Below are positions 55,701 to 63,976 of a stretch of DNA of 64,000 nt, in pieces (position 1 is the first letter of the stretch; each line of letters begins with the position of its first letter). The position numbers and the translations under genes are program-made. The DNA comes from Peptococcaceae bacterium. Its GTDB lineage: Bacteria; Bacillota; Peptococcia; Peptococcales; Peptococcaceae. The notes below the pieces were generated by a model that saw nothing but the letters and a program-made list of their open reading frames with translations, made no database searches and had not been told where the DNA came from. The stretch spans positions 40,553 through 104,552 of the forward strand of contig JAFYPD010000043.1 in NCBI GenBank assembly GCA_017547685.1. The letters are read 5' to 3'.

Positions 55701-55793
55701 GATATTGTACTGGATTACCAGAATCATCAGTTTGTGATAGAAGAAGTTATCTTTTGTGACGATATTTACGAAGTATGGGCCGGACAAACATGA
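52704..55793 (+). CDS. M56 BlaR1-like receptor protease 1
   Basis: A 1029-residue membrane protein. Hydrophobic segments at residues ~8-28, ~35-55 and ~130-150 flank the zinc protease domain with H225-E226-L-M-H229, and a fourth follows near 330. The large extracytoplasmic part (about 680 residues) is not a penicillin-binding transpeptidase domain; it ends in a calcium-binding-like repeat region (DYDGDGKTDRVYRA, VDLTGDGQNEIIF). It is co-translated with the BlaI repressor, whose cleavage it should trigger on sensing an unknown ligand. Its N-terminal part is nearly repeated in the next gene. Confidence 0.88.
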   Translation: MSLFVQTVLQISISIAAVIGLLLLLVPVWQKRYSARWRKVIWLVIAIRLLVPFSLELPDAPVTMNMNLEEQTGLTIPVREPVYADTHYDMAVAPENQSEITNPEPQSYMETDAVSPVPVTMQQQELVSYGTILFAVWIIGAVAFVLWHGVQYAAFRRRVLESAMPLEDGGWLLTNARVGMNLPHLPDVLISAEVQSPMLLGFTKPVILLPNRVYGEQELLLILRHELMHYKHHDLWYKLVLLLANAVHWFNPLVWMMNRQAGRDVEQVCDDAVVAGQDMAYRKAYSMTILNTMASQRGIALSTYLSKEAQNTKKRFAGILQPKQYKKGVIVLAVIILLATVASGCLQFTKPVAGAEYLERIENYLPEGMTFSDSLTYEQYDSSTGSISHHWTDWEDSTGTEADMVKKNAANSCWITMVTDADDHVIEYSMNVEPGYREKENLPAQSLSDKKAKKLAEKFLADLSGEEDCELKAYRDVTGTIFRYQELPEDVTGWIADSTREDYHYEVRVNTEYGHVVYYRSYFDNVQQREQLTAWLRTEAMETFMPYPRIRSVSAEDNFMYCWREGQNYWMRVSMKLDYFGEYDVRSADSIWSKHPADAANAEGLYMYLPVQVCAPVQEDGTLNLEQCQMFVNEMAADGNRQLRQIIGFEEFIGLSQNAMPNHSSGESTKMLQCAENFVDNLAALSNAQDEAARKRVQNHPILQVMELPEYAYVMDSDTVWESIHTDFFRRYGQLGNDGESYEPVTLSAEMEKEDGTTDTLTMWLVTENGEWKVADAVLEPFAQSEGFSLIWSYSGYLDDWKDRAGQNAFLYDYDGDGKTDRVYRARTENVNDCRYTIEFANGDVLNIEQPIADIGYPQIDGVDLTGDGQNEIIFQVGYPTSTNPLAFGELVVYEKKHGEYQSMQLPFEAGDNAYQQKFPVTYSKADGQAVEVSVAGTDFKQVIPIDDDLWNGYLYKDNFANGETMESTVWAYKIQQQDGRYQMVCSVQLFDKWSDDGLDIVLDYQNHQFVIEEVIFCDDIYEVWAGQT

Positions 55794-55808
55794 AAGGAGC
55801 GATGATAG

Positions 55809-58800
55809 ATGGAACCATTCGTACAGACAGTATTACAAATCAGCATCAGCATAGCGGCGGTGATTGGGCTTCTTTTGCTCCTGGTGCCGGTATGGCAGAA
55901 ACGGTACAGTGCCAGATGGCGCAAGGTTATCTGGCTGGTGATTGCCATTCGATTGCTGGTGCCGTTCTCTCTGGAATTGCTGGATGCACCGGTGACGATG
56001 AATATGAATCTGGAAGAACAGACTGGCCTGACCATACCGGTGCGGGAACCGGTGTATGCGGATACGCATTATGATATGGCAGTGGCGCCGGAGAACCAGT
56101 CGGAAATAACAAATTCAGAACCGCAGAGCTATATGGAAACAGATGCTGTTTCTATTGTGCCGGGAATGGTGCAGCAGCAGGAGCCGGTATCTTACGGCAC
56201 CATTCTGTTTGCAGTCTGGATAATCGGCGCGGTGGCTTTTGCGCTGTGGCACGGGGTACAGTATGCGGCATTTCGCCGCAGAGTTTTGGCATCGGCAGTG
56301 CCGCTGGAAGACGGCGAATGGTTGCTGCAGAATGCCGGGAAAAATATAAATCTGCCGCATCTGCCGGATATTTTAATCAGTGCAGAGGTGCAGGGGCCAA
56401 TGTTGACTGGATTTTTGAAACCGGTGATTTTACTGCCGGAACGGATTTACGGCGAGCAGGAATTATTACTGATTCTGCGCCATGAGCTGATGCACTATAA
56501 ACATTACGACCTGTGGTATAAGCTGGTGCTTCTGCTTGCCAATGCGGTGCACTGGTTTAATCCGCTGGTGTGGCTGATGAACCGGCAGGCAGGCCGTGAT
56601 TTAGAACAGGTCTGCGACGATGCCGTGGTGGCCGGGCAGGATATGGACTATCGCAAGGCGTACAGCATGACTATTTTAAATACTATGGCAAGTCAGAGAG
56701 GCATTGCGCTGTCCACCTATCTGAGTAAAGAGGCACAGAACACAAAGAAACGGTTTGCCGGAATCCTGCAGCCGAAGCAGTATAAAAAAGGCGTTATTGT
56801 ACTGGCTGGTGTTATCCTGCTGGCAATCGCGGCAAGCGGATGTTTACAGATTGGTGAAGCGGATAAAGGTTTGGAAGCGTATGAAAAAGTGGCAGAATTT
56901 CTGCCGGAAGATGCTATTCATGACCCGTCAGTATATGAGGTGATGGGCGAAGCGGATGACGAATATATCTGGTATATCTGGATAGAAGGCGCTTATGAGG
57001 TAACGAAAGAGGAAGCAAGAGAGGCTCAGAATGACGGTGCATTGTCATATGGTCGCGATGGAAAGGCTTATCTGTATGACAGAGCACTGATGCTTTGCAT
57101 TTATCAAAAGGATGGTAGCATAGTCTCCATGGGGTATGATAATCGGCAGACTGATACGGTGAAACCGTCAGAAATCGGCCTTGATAAAGAAAAACGGGAT
57201 AACTATGTACAGAAAATAGCAGAAACATTGATTGAGGATGGCCAATATCTGGTTTTTGAAGAACAGCATGTTGTGAACGATACAGATGGAAATGCCACTC
57301 GGGGCACGTATACTAGTGGCACGATGGCGGATATAGAAATGTACGAAATACGACTGAATTACCAGCATGGATATCTGGAAAAGTTTATGTATTACAGTTC
57401 AGAGATGTGGGAACAGGGAAGGACTTTCCGGCAGTATGATATCACAATAGAAGGCATGACCGAAACGGTGGACCTCATGATGAATCGTCAGCCCGATTAT
57501 TATGTCATGTTCACCGATGCAGAGGAATTTGATACGCAGCTGAACGGAATTTCACGGGATGGTTCGTTCTGTGATGAATATGTTCTGCACAACAAAGATG
57601 CGCTCATCAAAACGTATATGAAGGTTGGGTTCGTGCCGGACTGCACGGTGGAACAATGGATGAACCGTGTGGGAACCGATAGTGACTATGCAAAATATAG
57701 ACCACAGCATAATCCGCTGTCCTCCGCCTGGCTGCCGGAGTGGGAACTGACAGGCGAACAGAAGGTATTCCCGGAAGATACTGTGCGGTCGTGGCAGGTA
57801 TTGTCTGCCAACCGGGATGGTGTTATCAACACCTGCTATGTGACATCGTATCGGGATGGCGTGATGGCCGCGGTACTCAGTTATCCAGTCGAATATGAAG
57901 AAGGCTGGGGCACCCGTATGCAGCAGATGATGGGTACGCTGGTACTGGCCGCAAGAGGGGATTATCCGCAGAACAGCACTAATGATGAAATCAGTGATGT
58001 CGGCGTGGCGCTGTATAATCAGGTAGCCCCGTGGCTGCCGGAAAATGCTGTGGAAGATGTGACAGGGTATATAATCCGAAAGGTAGAATCAATTGGTGCC
58101 ACCGAGTATATCTGGGGGCAGGATAAAATAGCGATGCTAACCAGTAGCCAGTATCCAGCAGAACGGACCCATCCGTATGGATTAACCATTCGTGTTGATG
58201 ACGAGAGCGGAGAGATTCTTTCCTTCGATTACGACTATGACAAAGACCAGATTACATTGAATGGGAAAAACCCTTCTTATTATGCACAGCTGGATGATGC
58301 GGAATCCTGTCTGAAACTGTTTGCAGAAAGCTTTATTGAAGATGGAGAAACGCTGACATTTCAACAGGAGGCGAATCAGCCAGCCTGGCAGTATTATACT
58401 GCAATAGATGAGGAGAATCACTATAAATATTGGATTGGATTGCAGCCGAGGTATGGTTATATCTGCAGTTTTGCTAAACGGTATTACAATGAAGAACTGA
58501 AAGAACAGGCAGAAGCGCAGTTGAGAGAAGAATATCAGAAGCAGCTGGGCGACGCATATCAGTTTTCCTCTACTGTATTTCAGGTAGAGGGAGAGGCACA
58601 ACTGCTGAAAGAGCGTGTCTATAAAATGTTAAACATTCATACTGTATACTGGAGGCCAAAACTAAATGAGCAGCAGCAACAGCAAATAGAAGAACTGCGC
58701 GAAAAGGATGCGCCGCAATACCAGCTGCTGGCCGACAATCTGGAACGGCTGTATTCTTATAGAGCGAGTACGACAATAGAAGGGAAGGTAAACTGGCTGG

Positions 58801-59177
58801 GCAATCTGTCGGGGATAAAACTATATCGGACAGAAACAGAAGCGCTGGATGATGCCTACTGGAACCTGCTGGAAGATAAATTACAGATTATGTGGACGGC
58901 GGCCAGCTATGCCAATGCGTGGGAGCATCAGTATACCGATGCGATGGCACTGTTTGGCATAGTGAATGGCGTAGAATTTTCTGCATTCACTTACGATGAT
59001 TATCAGCATAGTCTGGTGGAGGCATGTCAAGGTGCTTTAATCAATTATGATGGCAGTAATCATGTTCTGGTTGAACTGCCGATTCATACCGGGAATCGGC
59101 AGCAGTATCTGCAGATGAATCTGGAAAAAATGAATGATACGTGGCGGGTAACCGACGCTGTATTAAAACGCGGATAA
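55809..59177 (+). CDS. M56 BlaR1-like receptor protease 2
   Basis: A 1122-residue paralog of the previous gene. The first ~340 residues, including HELMH at 225-229, are almost the same, with long identical nucleotide runs (for example around 55820-55960 and 56440-56560). The extracytoplasmic part is different: two PepSY/lipoprotein-like beta-rich halves (LPEDAIHDPSVYEVMGE, LPENAVEDVTGYIIRKVE) and a long helical end. The gene arose by tandem duplication, with exchange or divergence of the sensor. SD AAAGGAG, 16 bases after the previous stop. Confidence 0.88.
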   Translation: MEPFVQTVLQISISIAAVIGLLLLLVPVWQKRYSARWRKVIWLVIAIRLLVPFSLELLDAPVTMNMNLEEQTGLTIPVREPVYADTHYDMAVAPENQSEITNSEPQSYMETDAVSIVPGMVQQQEPVSYGTILFAVWIIGAVAFALWHGVQYAAFRRRVLASAVPLEDGEWLLQNAGKNINLPHLPDILISAEVQGPMLTGFLKPVILLPERIYGEQELLLILRHELMHYKHYDLWYKLVLLLANAVHWFNPLVWLMNRQAGRDLEQVCDDAVVAGQDMDYRKAYSMTILNTMASQRGIALSTYLSKEAQNTKKRFAGILQPKQYKKGVIVLAGVILLAIAASGCLQIGEADKGLEAYEKVAEFLPEDAIHDPSVYEVMGEADDEYIWYIWIEGAYEVTKEEAREAQNDGALSYGRDGKAYLYDRALMLCIYQKDGSIVSMGYDNRQTDTVKPSEIGLDKEKRDNYVQKIAETLIEDGQYLVFEEQHVVNDTDGNATRGTYTSGTMADIEMYEIRLNYQHGYLEKFMYYSSEMWEQGRTFRQYDITIEGMTETVDLMMNRQPDYYVMFTDAEEFDTQLNGISRDGSFCDEYVLHNKDALIKTYMKVGFVPDCTVEQWMNRVGTDSDYAKYRPQHNPLSSAWLPEWELTGEQKVFPEDTVRSWQVLSANRDGVINTCYVTSYRDGVMAAVLSYPVEYEEGWGTRMQQMMGTLVLAARGDYPQNSTNDEISDVGVALYNQVAPWLPENAVEDVTGYIIRKVESIGATEYIWGQDKIAMLTSSQYPAERTHPYGLTIRVDDESGEILSFDYDYDKDQITLNGKNPSYYAQLDDAESCLKLFAESFIEDGETLTFQQEANQPAWQYYTAIDEENHYKYWIGLQPRYGYICSFAKRYYNEELKEQAEAQLREEYQKQLGDAYQFSSTVFQVEGEAQLLKERVYKMLNIHTVYWRPKLNEQQQQQIEELREKDAPQYQLLADNLERLYSYRASTTIEGKVNWLGNLSGIKLYRTETEALDDAYWNLLEDKLQIMWTAASYANAWEHQYTDAMALFGIVNGVEFSAFTYDDYQHSLVEACQGALINYDGSNHVLVELPIHTGNRQQYLQMNLEKMNDTWRVTDAVLKRG

Positions 59178-59179
59178 CC

Positions 59180-59216
59180 AAAAAAGGCTGTGGCGAAATT
59201 TGTCACAGCCTCTTAT
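59180..59216. terminator. bidirectional terminator between M56 and hicB
   Basis: AGGCTGTG / CACAGCCT with extra pairs inside; T6 on the minus strand and a T-rich tail on the plus strand. Confidence 0.78.
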
Positions 59217-59220
59217 TATT

Positions 59221-59517
59221 TTAATTGATACCCAGTTCCTGCAGCAATCCTTTCTGCAATACTTTGGAGAAATTGATATTGCGCGCCATGGCTTCATCGT
59301 TGAGCCATTCCGGAATGATATCTGCCAGATTTGACGCAGCTGGCAATGGATGCTGATGGTCCAGAAGTGAACTGAGATGGACGGCCATGGCTTCCTGTGC
59401 ATTTGTCAATGCATCTTCTAAGGTAGCGCCATCAGAAAAGCAGCCCGGGATATCGGGAAACTCTACCCAGTAAGTACCATCTTCCAGATGGAAGACAGCA
59501 GGATAAACTTTAATCAT
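59221..59517 (-). CDS. hicB: HicB family antitoxin
   Basis: A 98-residue protein with the HicB pattern: MIKVYPAVFHLEDGTYWVEF and DIPGCFSDGATLEDALTNA in a partly RNase-H-like fold, and a C-terminal helical part (NFSKVLQKGLLQELGIN). HicB neutralises the HicA mRNA interferase and represses the operon. The normal partner, hicA, lies directly upstream but is frameshifted. SD GGGAGG. Confidence 0.88.
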   Translation of the reverse strand: MIKVYPAVFHLEDGTYWVEFPDIPGCFSDGATLEDALTNAQEAMAVHLSSLLDHQHPLPAASNLADIIPEWLNDEAMARNINFSKVLQKGLLQELGIN

Positions 59518-59551
59518 TGAAATTACCTCCCTCTGCGATAAGATGAAGATG

Positions 59552-59730
59552 TTATTTCAAATCTGCCTGCTTCAGGATGGCTTGCAGCAGCCCCTTTTTG
59601 ACATCTCCGTTTCCATGAATCGGCACGGTGATTGTTTTGTCACCTTTTTTCAGGACATGATGACTGCCATTGATACGGTCCGTTTCCAGCCATGTCTGTG
59701 CAGTAACTTCGGTAATTCTTTGCCAGTCAT
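59552..59730 (-). pseudogene. hicA: hicA toxin, inactivated by a one-base frameshift
   Basis: From the ATG at 59730, behind an AAAGGAG SD, frame 1 reads MTGKELPKLLHRHGWK, a normal HicA start, then stops. The neighbouring frame continues at the same place with DRINGSHHVLKKGD and TVPIHGNGDVKKGLL to a stop at 59552, the rest of HicA including the catalytic His. The total, 179 bases, is one short of a multiple of three. A missing base near 59680 (TGGAAACGGACC on the minus strand) explains it; a sequencing error is possible. Confidence 0.82.
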
Positions 59731-59875
59731 CAAACGTACTCCTTTATAATTATAATTTAATACGTGTACACGTGTTAGTAAAGAGGAAACTGTAAAAATA
59801 ATTTGCATAAATTACCTCTTCGTTGCAGTATACCATAATTGTCCAGAAGTACAATACGTTAATTGGAAATGCTTT

Positions 59876-60601
59876 CTATAATTGAATGTGTCCCAGCACT
59901 TCACCGATTTTTCCGCTGATGGTTAAAGCTGCTTTGCTGTCGTAGCTGGTGTTGTCCAGGTTGATGACCACCAGTTTGCTGCCGTTATAAAAGTCCAGGA
60001 AACCGGCGGCCGGGTAAACGGTCAGCGAGGTGCCGCCGACGATTAGCAAATCGGCATTGTTGATAGCCTGAACAGTTTTTGTAATCACCACATCATCCAG
60101 TGGTTCTTCGTACAATACTACATCGGGGCGAATGATTCCGCCGCAGTGACAGCGTGGAATACCATCGGCATTGCTGACGGCATCCAGACTATATTTCTCG
60201 CCGCAGTTCATACAGTAATTACGGTGGATACTGCCATGCAGCTCCAGCACATTTCTGCTGCCGGCCATCTGGTGCAGGCCGTCGATATTCTGGGTGATGA
60301 CCGCGGTCAGTTTGCCCATGTCTTCTAATTTTGCAAGTGTTTTATGGGCGATGTTTGGCGCAGCGTTCAGCGTTGGCTGCACAATCTTGTCCTGATAGAA
60401 TTCAAAAAATTCATCGGTGTGGCCCAAAAAGAAACTGCGGCTTAAGATGGTTTCCGGATTATATTTGTATTTGAGATGATACAGGCCGTCCACCCCGCGG
60501 AAATCTTTGATACCGCTCTCGGTGGAGACACCGGCGCCACCGAAAAATACGATGCGTTTGCTTTCGTCGATATATTGCTGTAAGGTTTGCATTGCGTTCA
60601 T
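59876..60601 (-). CDS. cobB: Sir2 family NAD-dependent deacylase
   Basis: A 241-residue sirtuin. FFGGAGVSTESGIKDFRG near residue 20 and ITQNIDGLHQMAG near 103 form the NAD and catalytic motifs (His in the LELHGSIH stretch), a four-Cys zinc site is in CMNCGEKYS and CHCGG, and GTSLTVYPAAG closes the NAD site. It removes acetyl or other acyl groups from lysines. It is divergent from dinB. SD GGAGG before the ATG. Confidence 0.92.
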   Translation of the reverse strand: MNAMQTLQQYIDESKRIVFFGGAGVSTESGIKDFRGVDGLYHLKYKYNPETILSRSFFLGHTDEFFEFYQDKIVQPTLNAAPNIAHKTLAKLEDMGKLTAVITQNIDGLHQMAGSRNVLELHGSIHRNYCMNCGEKYSLDAVSNADGIPRCHCGGIIRPDVVLYEEPLDDVVITKTVQAINNADLLIVGGTSLTVYPAAGFLDFYNGSKLVVINLDNTSYDSKAALTISGKIGEVLGHIQL

Positions 60602-60705
60602 AAAAATTCCTCCGTTCGTTGAATGGTTGAATCCATGATTTTATTATAGCATAGAACAGCTGCTCTGTGTTATACTGATTGCAGTTATAGAATGGAGGTG
60701 GTACC

Positions 60706-61902
60706 ATGAAACCAGCAATCATGCATGTGGATATGGATGCGTTTTACGCGGCAATCGAGCAGCGGGACAATCCGGAGTTGAAAGGGAAACCGGTGATTGT
60801 GGGTGGTACCATCGAGAGTCGCGGCGTGGTTTCCACGGCCTCTTATGAGGCGCGCAAATACGGTGTGCATTCGGCCATGGCGATGACGGAGGCCCATCGG
60901 CGCTGTCCTGACGGCGTATATCTGCCGGTGGATATGCAGAAGTACCGCAGGGTGTCTCGTCAGCTGATGGAGATTTTTCACCGGTTTACACCGGACGTGG
61001 AGGCTATCTCTCTGGATGAAGCCTTTCTGGATTTGACAGGCAGCCAGAAGCTGTTTGGCCCGGCGGAGGAAATCGGGATGGAAATCAAGCGGCTGATCAG
61101 AGAGGAATTGCAGCTCACTGCATCGGTGGGATTATCGTACAATAAATTTCTGGCCAAACTGGCATCAGACATGGACAAACCCGACGGGTTTTACAGAATT
61201 CTGCCGGAGGAATTAGAGGAAAAAGTATGGCCGCTGCCAATCCGCCGTATGATGGGTGTGGGCGGCAAAACATCGCAGATGCTGGAGCAGATGGGCGTAA
61301 CCACCATCGGGCAGCTGGCGAAGGTGAATACCGGCCTGCTGGAGCATCTGCTGGGCAAACAGGGCGTGGTGATGCATCAGGTAGCCAACGGCATCGATGA
61401 CCGCAGGGTGGAGCCGGTGCGGGAGAGCAAATCGGTTGGCCGGGAAACTACGTTTCCGCAGGATATTTGTGAACAGTATCTGCTGGAAACCATTCTGTTC
61501 ACCCTGGCCGATGATGTGTGCCATACGCTGCGCATCAGCGGGTTAAAGGGGAAAACGGTATCCATTAAAATTCGCTATCCTGATTTTCGCAGTATCACAC
61601 GGGCGGTGACGCTGGAGCAGTACACCTCCAGTTTTGAGCCGGTGTTTGCGGCGGTGCAGGATTTGATGCAGCACAATTATAAAGACGGCACAGCGGTGCG
61701 TCTGATTGGTGTGACGGTATCCAATCTGAAAAAAGATGACCAGATTGTGGAGCAGCAGGATCTGTTTCAGGATGCGACTGCACAGAACAGGCAGAACGAA
61801 CTGAATAAAGTGATGGATAAAATTAATGGAAAATATGGAGGAAACACCGTACATCGGGCAAGAAAATTGACCGGATGGGATAAAAACAGGGAACTTTCTT
61901 AA
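60706..61902 (+). CDS. dinB: DNA polymerase IV (Y family)
   Basis: A 398-residue translesion polymerase. Catalytic motifs MHVDMDAFYAAIE at the N-terminus and SLDEAFLDLTGS near residue 102 are intact, followed by SVGLSYNKFLAKLASDMDKP and the little-finger domain. A C-terminal clamp-binding QQDLF-type peptide is present (EQQDLFQ near residue 350). I looked for a LexA box upstream and found none convincing. SD GGAGGTGG. Confidence 0.94.
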   Translation: MKPAIMHVDMDAFYAAIEQRDNPELKGKPVIVGGTIESRGVVSTASYEARKYGVHSAMAMTEAHRRCPDGVYLPVDMQKYRRVSRQLMEIFHRFTPDVEAISLDEAFLDLTGSQKLFGPAEEIGMEIKRLIREELQLTASVGLSYNKFLAKLASDMDKPDGFYRILPEELEEKVWPLPIRRMMGVGGKTSQMLEQMGVTTIGQLAKVNTGLLEHLLGKQGVVMHQVANGIDDRRVEPVRESKSVGRETTFPQDICEQYLLETILFTLADDVCHTLRISGLKGKTVSIKIRYPDFRSITRAVTLEQYTSSFEPVFAAVQDLMQHNYKDGTAVRLIGVTVSNLKKDDQIVEQQDLFQDATAQNRQNELNKVMDKINGKYGGNTVHRARKLTGWDKNRELS

Positions 61903-61945
61903 GGATACTTGCGTCTATGAATTACCGGATAAAGGAGGAGCCGGC

Positions 61946-62542
61946 GTGGATGAAACAGTACTGATTCAGAAAAGTCAGCAGGGTGATATGGATGCTTTTG
62001 AACAGCTGCTTTTGCGCTATGAAAAAAAGGTCTACACCATTGCGTATAAATATATGGGAAACGCGGAAGATGCCAGCGACCTTGCCCAGGAGGCGCTGAT
62101 TAAGGCGTATCAGTCCATTGGCGGGTTCCGGGGGGAATCATCCTTCGGCACGTGGATTGGCCGGATTACGGCAAATAAATGCCTGGATGAGCTGCGAAAA
62201 CGAAAAAAACTGCAGACCACTTCGCTGGATGATGAGGTGGAACTGGAAGAAGGCAGTGTGCAGAAAGAACTTGCATCGGAAGCCGATACGCCGGAGCAGC
62301 ATACCATCCGGCAGGAGACAGTGCAGTATGTGCAGCAGAAATTAAATCAGCTCAGGGACGAATACCGGATTGTGCTGGTGCTGCGGGAATTAGAGGGGCA
62401 CAGCTACGAGGATATTGCCGCCATGCTGAACTGTTCGCTGGGAACGGTAAAATCCCGTATCTCGCGGGCGAGGAATTATTTAAAAGAACTTGTATTAGCG
62501 GATCAACAGAGAGAAAGGAGCCAGAACGGTGCTGGACGATAG
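61946..62542 (+). CDS. RNA polymerase sigma factor, ECF type (SigW-like)
   Basis: A 198-residue sigma factor with region 2 (LLLRYEKKVYTIAYKYMGN, DASDLAQEALIKAYQ) and region 4 (LRDEYRIVLVLRELEGHSY, SLGTVKSRISRARNYLK). Translation starts at a GTG behind AAAGGAGG. It overlaps the next gene, a membrane protein with the expected anti-sigma layout, so it is likely held inactive at the membrane until a stress signal. Its regulon cannot be read from the window. Confidence 0.92.
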   Translation: MDETVLIQKSQQGDMDAFEQLLLRYEKKVYTIAYKYMGNAEDASDLAQEALIKAYQSIGGFRGESSFGTWIGRITANKCLDELRKRKKLQTTSLDDEVELEEGSVQKELASEADTPEQHTIRQETVQYVQQKLNQLRDEYRIVLVLRELEGHSYEDIAAMLNCSLGTVKSRISRARNYLKELVLADQQRERSQNGAGR

Positions 62543-63407
62543 CTATAAAAACGGGCAGGTCAGTGATGCAGAATTAGATGCACTGCTGGCTAAGTGGGCA
62601 GAGGAGGAAATAGAGCCTCCTGCCGGGTTTCATGAACAGACTATGAAACGGCTGCGTGCAGAGCAGATACTGCAGGTGCAGCCAATGAAAAAGAATACTA
62701 TTATAACATTATTTGCAAAACAGAGACGATGGACTTCTATCGCAGCGGCAGCGGTGCTGATGCTGTTCTGTGTACCGATGGTACAGGGGCAGTTTGGCAG
62801 CGATGCCACAGAATCCATATCACAGCAGCAGATGCAGGTGGATCGGAGTACGGAGGGCAAAGCAGAAACAGATATCACTGCCGATAGCAGCAGTAGAAGC
62901 GGTGCTTCTGATGGAGCAGCAAGTGCATCAATGGGAAAAAATCAGCCGGTATCACCTGCACAGACGGAGCAGAGTGCGGGCGCTGCACCTGATTCTAATG
63001 TGCTGAACAAGGATGCTGTGATGCGTGCAGTTGCCATTACGGAATCAGAGAATACCGGCGCAGGTAATGATAATATTGCGGTGGCGCAGATGCCGATGGA
63101 AGGGGAAGATGTGCCGCTGGTGGCTGCTTTTTCGCTGGAAGACGGGGAGAACGCTGCCGATAACAGCAGGACCCGCATGGCGCCGGAACCGCAGGAGGAA
63201 TTCTCCTGTGCGGCAGGTGAAGACGAAACCCTGGAAACACTGGAACAGAAGCTGAATGACTTACAGGATATGATGGCGCAGTACCAGGCGCAGCTGGAGG
63301 AAAATCCGGATGACACAAATCTGCAGGAACTTGTAAAAGAACAGCAGAAAGCGATGGAAGAACTGAAAAAGAAAATCGAAGAGATGAAACAGCAACAGGC
63401 AGAATAA
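62529..63407 (+). CDS. membrane anti-sigma-like protein
   Basis: A 292-residue protein starting at a GTG inside the sigma gene, behind AAAGGAG. The first ~55 residues are cytosolic and helical (DAELDALLAKWAEEEIEP), one membrane helix is near residue 70-85 (SIAAAAVLMLFCVPMV), and the outside part is Ser/Gln-rich ending in a long coiled coil (LEQKLNDLQDMMAQYQ, KAMEELKKKIEEM). The HXXXCXXC zinc motif of many anti-sigma factors is missing. Role inferred from position and layout. Confidence 0.72.
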   Translation: MLDDSYKNGQVSDAELDALLAKWAEEEIEPPAGFHEQTMKRLRAEQILQVQPMKKNTIITLFAKQRRWTSIAAAAVLMLFCVPMVQGQFGSDATESISQQQMQVDRSTEGKAETDITADSSSRSGASDGAASASMGKNQPVSPAQTEQSAGAAPDSNVLNKDAVMRAVAITESENTGAGNDNIAVAQMPMEGEDVPLVAAFSLEDGENAADNSRTRMAPEPQEEFSCAAGEDETLETLEQKLNDLQDMMAQYQAQLEENPDDTNLQELVKEQQKAMEELKKKIEEMKQQQAE

Positions 63408-63426
63408 CCGCTGCCTGTTTTTCTTT
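63394..63426 (+). terminator. intrinsic terminator after the anti-sigma gene
   Basis: Stem CAGGCAG / CTGCCTG (63396-63417) with T5; the left arm overlaps the end of the coding sequence. Confidence 0.75.
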
Positions 63427-63474
63427 GTCCTTTCGGCAGACAGCGTTTCGACAAAACCTTACAAATTAAGCCCG

Positions 63475-63503
63475 TTTACAAATGCTGTAAATCATGCTAT
63501 AGT
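63475..63503 (+). promoter_or_regulatory. promoter of the small gene at 63553
   Basis: TTTACA (63475-63480), a 17-base spacer, TATAGT (63498-63503), 50 bases before the start codon. Confidence 0.7.
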
Positions 63504-63552
63504 AACAACAAGGAAGAAATTGTAAGCACTGCAAGGGACAGGAGATGACACC

Positions 63553-63855
63553 ATGAATGAACAGACAATGATCTGGTTTTTACAAAAAACAACGCGGCAT
63601 GCATTGAGCAAAGAAGCCATGAGCTTGTGGATGGATTTTTACACCTATCTGCAGAATCAGAGCCGGGCCTGTAATCCACAGATTCCGTTCACACTTCTGC
63701 AGCAGGTCTGTGAACTGGACGGAGAGGACTTGCAGCTGGCCTGTCAGGAGTTAAAGGATGCCGGCATGCTGCAGTTTTTGTTTGAAAGCGGACAAGTACT
63801 GTGCAGACTGACGGCGGGTAAATTGTACCGGACCCCGGAGATGTCTGCAGGATAA
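63553..63855 (+). CDS. hypothetical protein, winged-helix-like
   Basis: A 100-residue protein that I do not recognise. The middle and end (IPFTLLQQVCELDGEDLQLA, then CQELKDAGMLQFLFESG) resemble a winged-helix, so DNA binding is possible. It has its own good promoter and an ACAGGAG SD, and stands alone after the sigma/anti-sigma pair. Confidence 0.6.
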   Translation: MNEQTMIWFLQKTTRHALSKEAMSLWMDFYTYLQNQSRACNPQIPFTLLQQVCELDGEDLQLACQELKDAGMLQFLFESGQVLCRLTAGKLYRTPEMSAG

Positions 63856-63867
63856 AGAAAAGGGGCT

Positions 63868-63976
63868 GTTGCAAAAATCATCAGATTAGATGATTTTTGC
63901 GATGCCTCGCTCTCTATGTGCAAAAAACCAGAAAGAATCTTTTGCTTTCATGATTCTTTCTGGTTTTTTTGCGCAC
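63868..63976 (+). terminator. two tandem hairpins at the window end
   Basis: GCAAAAATCATC / GATGATTTTTGC (63871-63900) is a perfect 12-bp hairpin. Then GTGCAAAAAACCAGAAAGAATC (63918) pairs with GATTCTTTCTGG..GCGCAC (to 63976) and contains a T7 run. The second is a strong terminator for both strands; the pair may be part of another dispersed repeat. Confidence 0.7.

Noticed and set aside
60620..60705. LexA/SOS box upstream of dinB
   Set aside because: AGAACAGCTGCTCTG is only partly like the GAAC-N4-GTTC box; half-site spacing and sequence do not fit.
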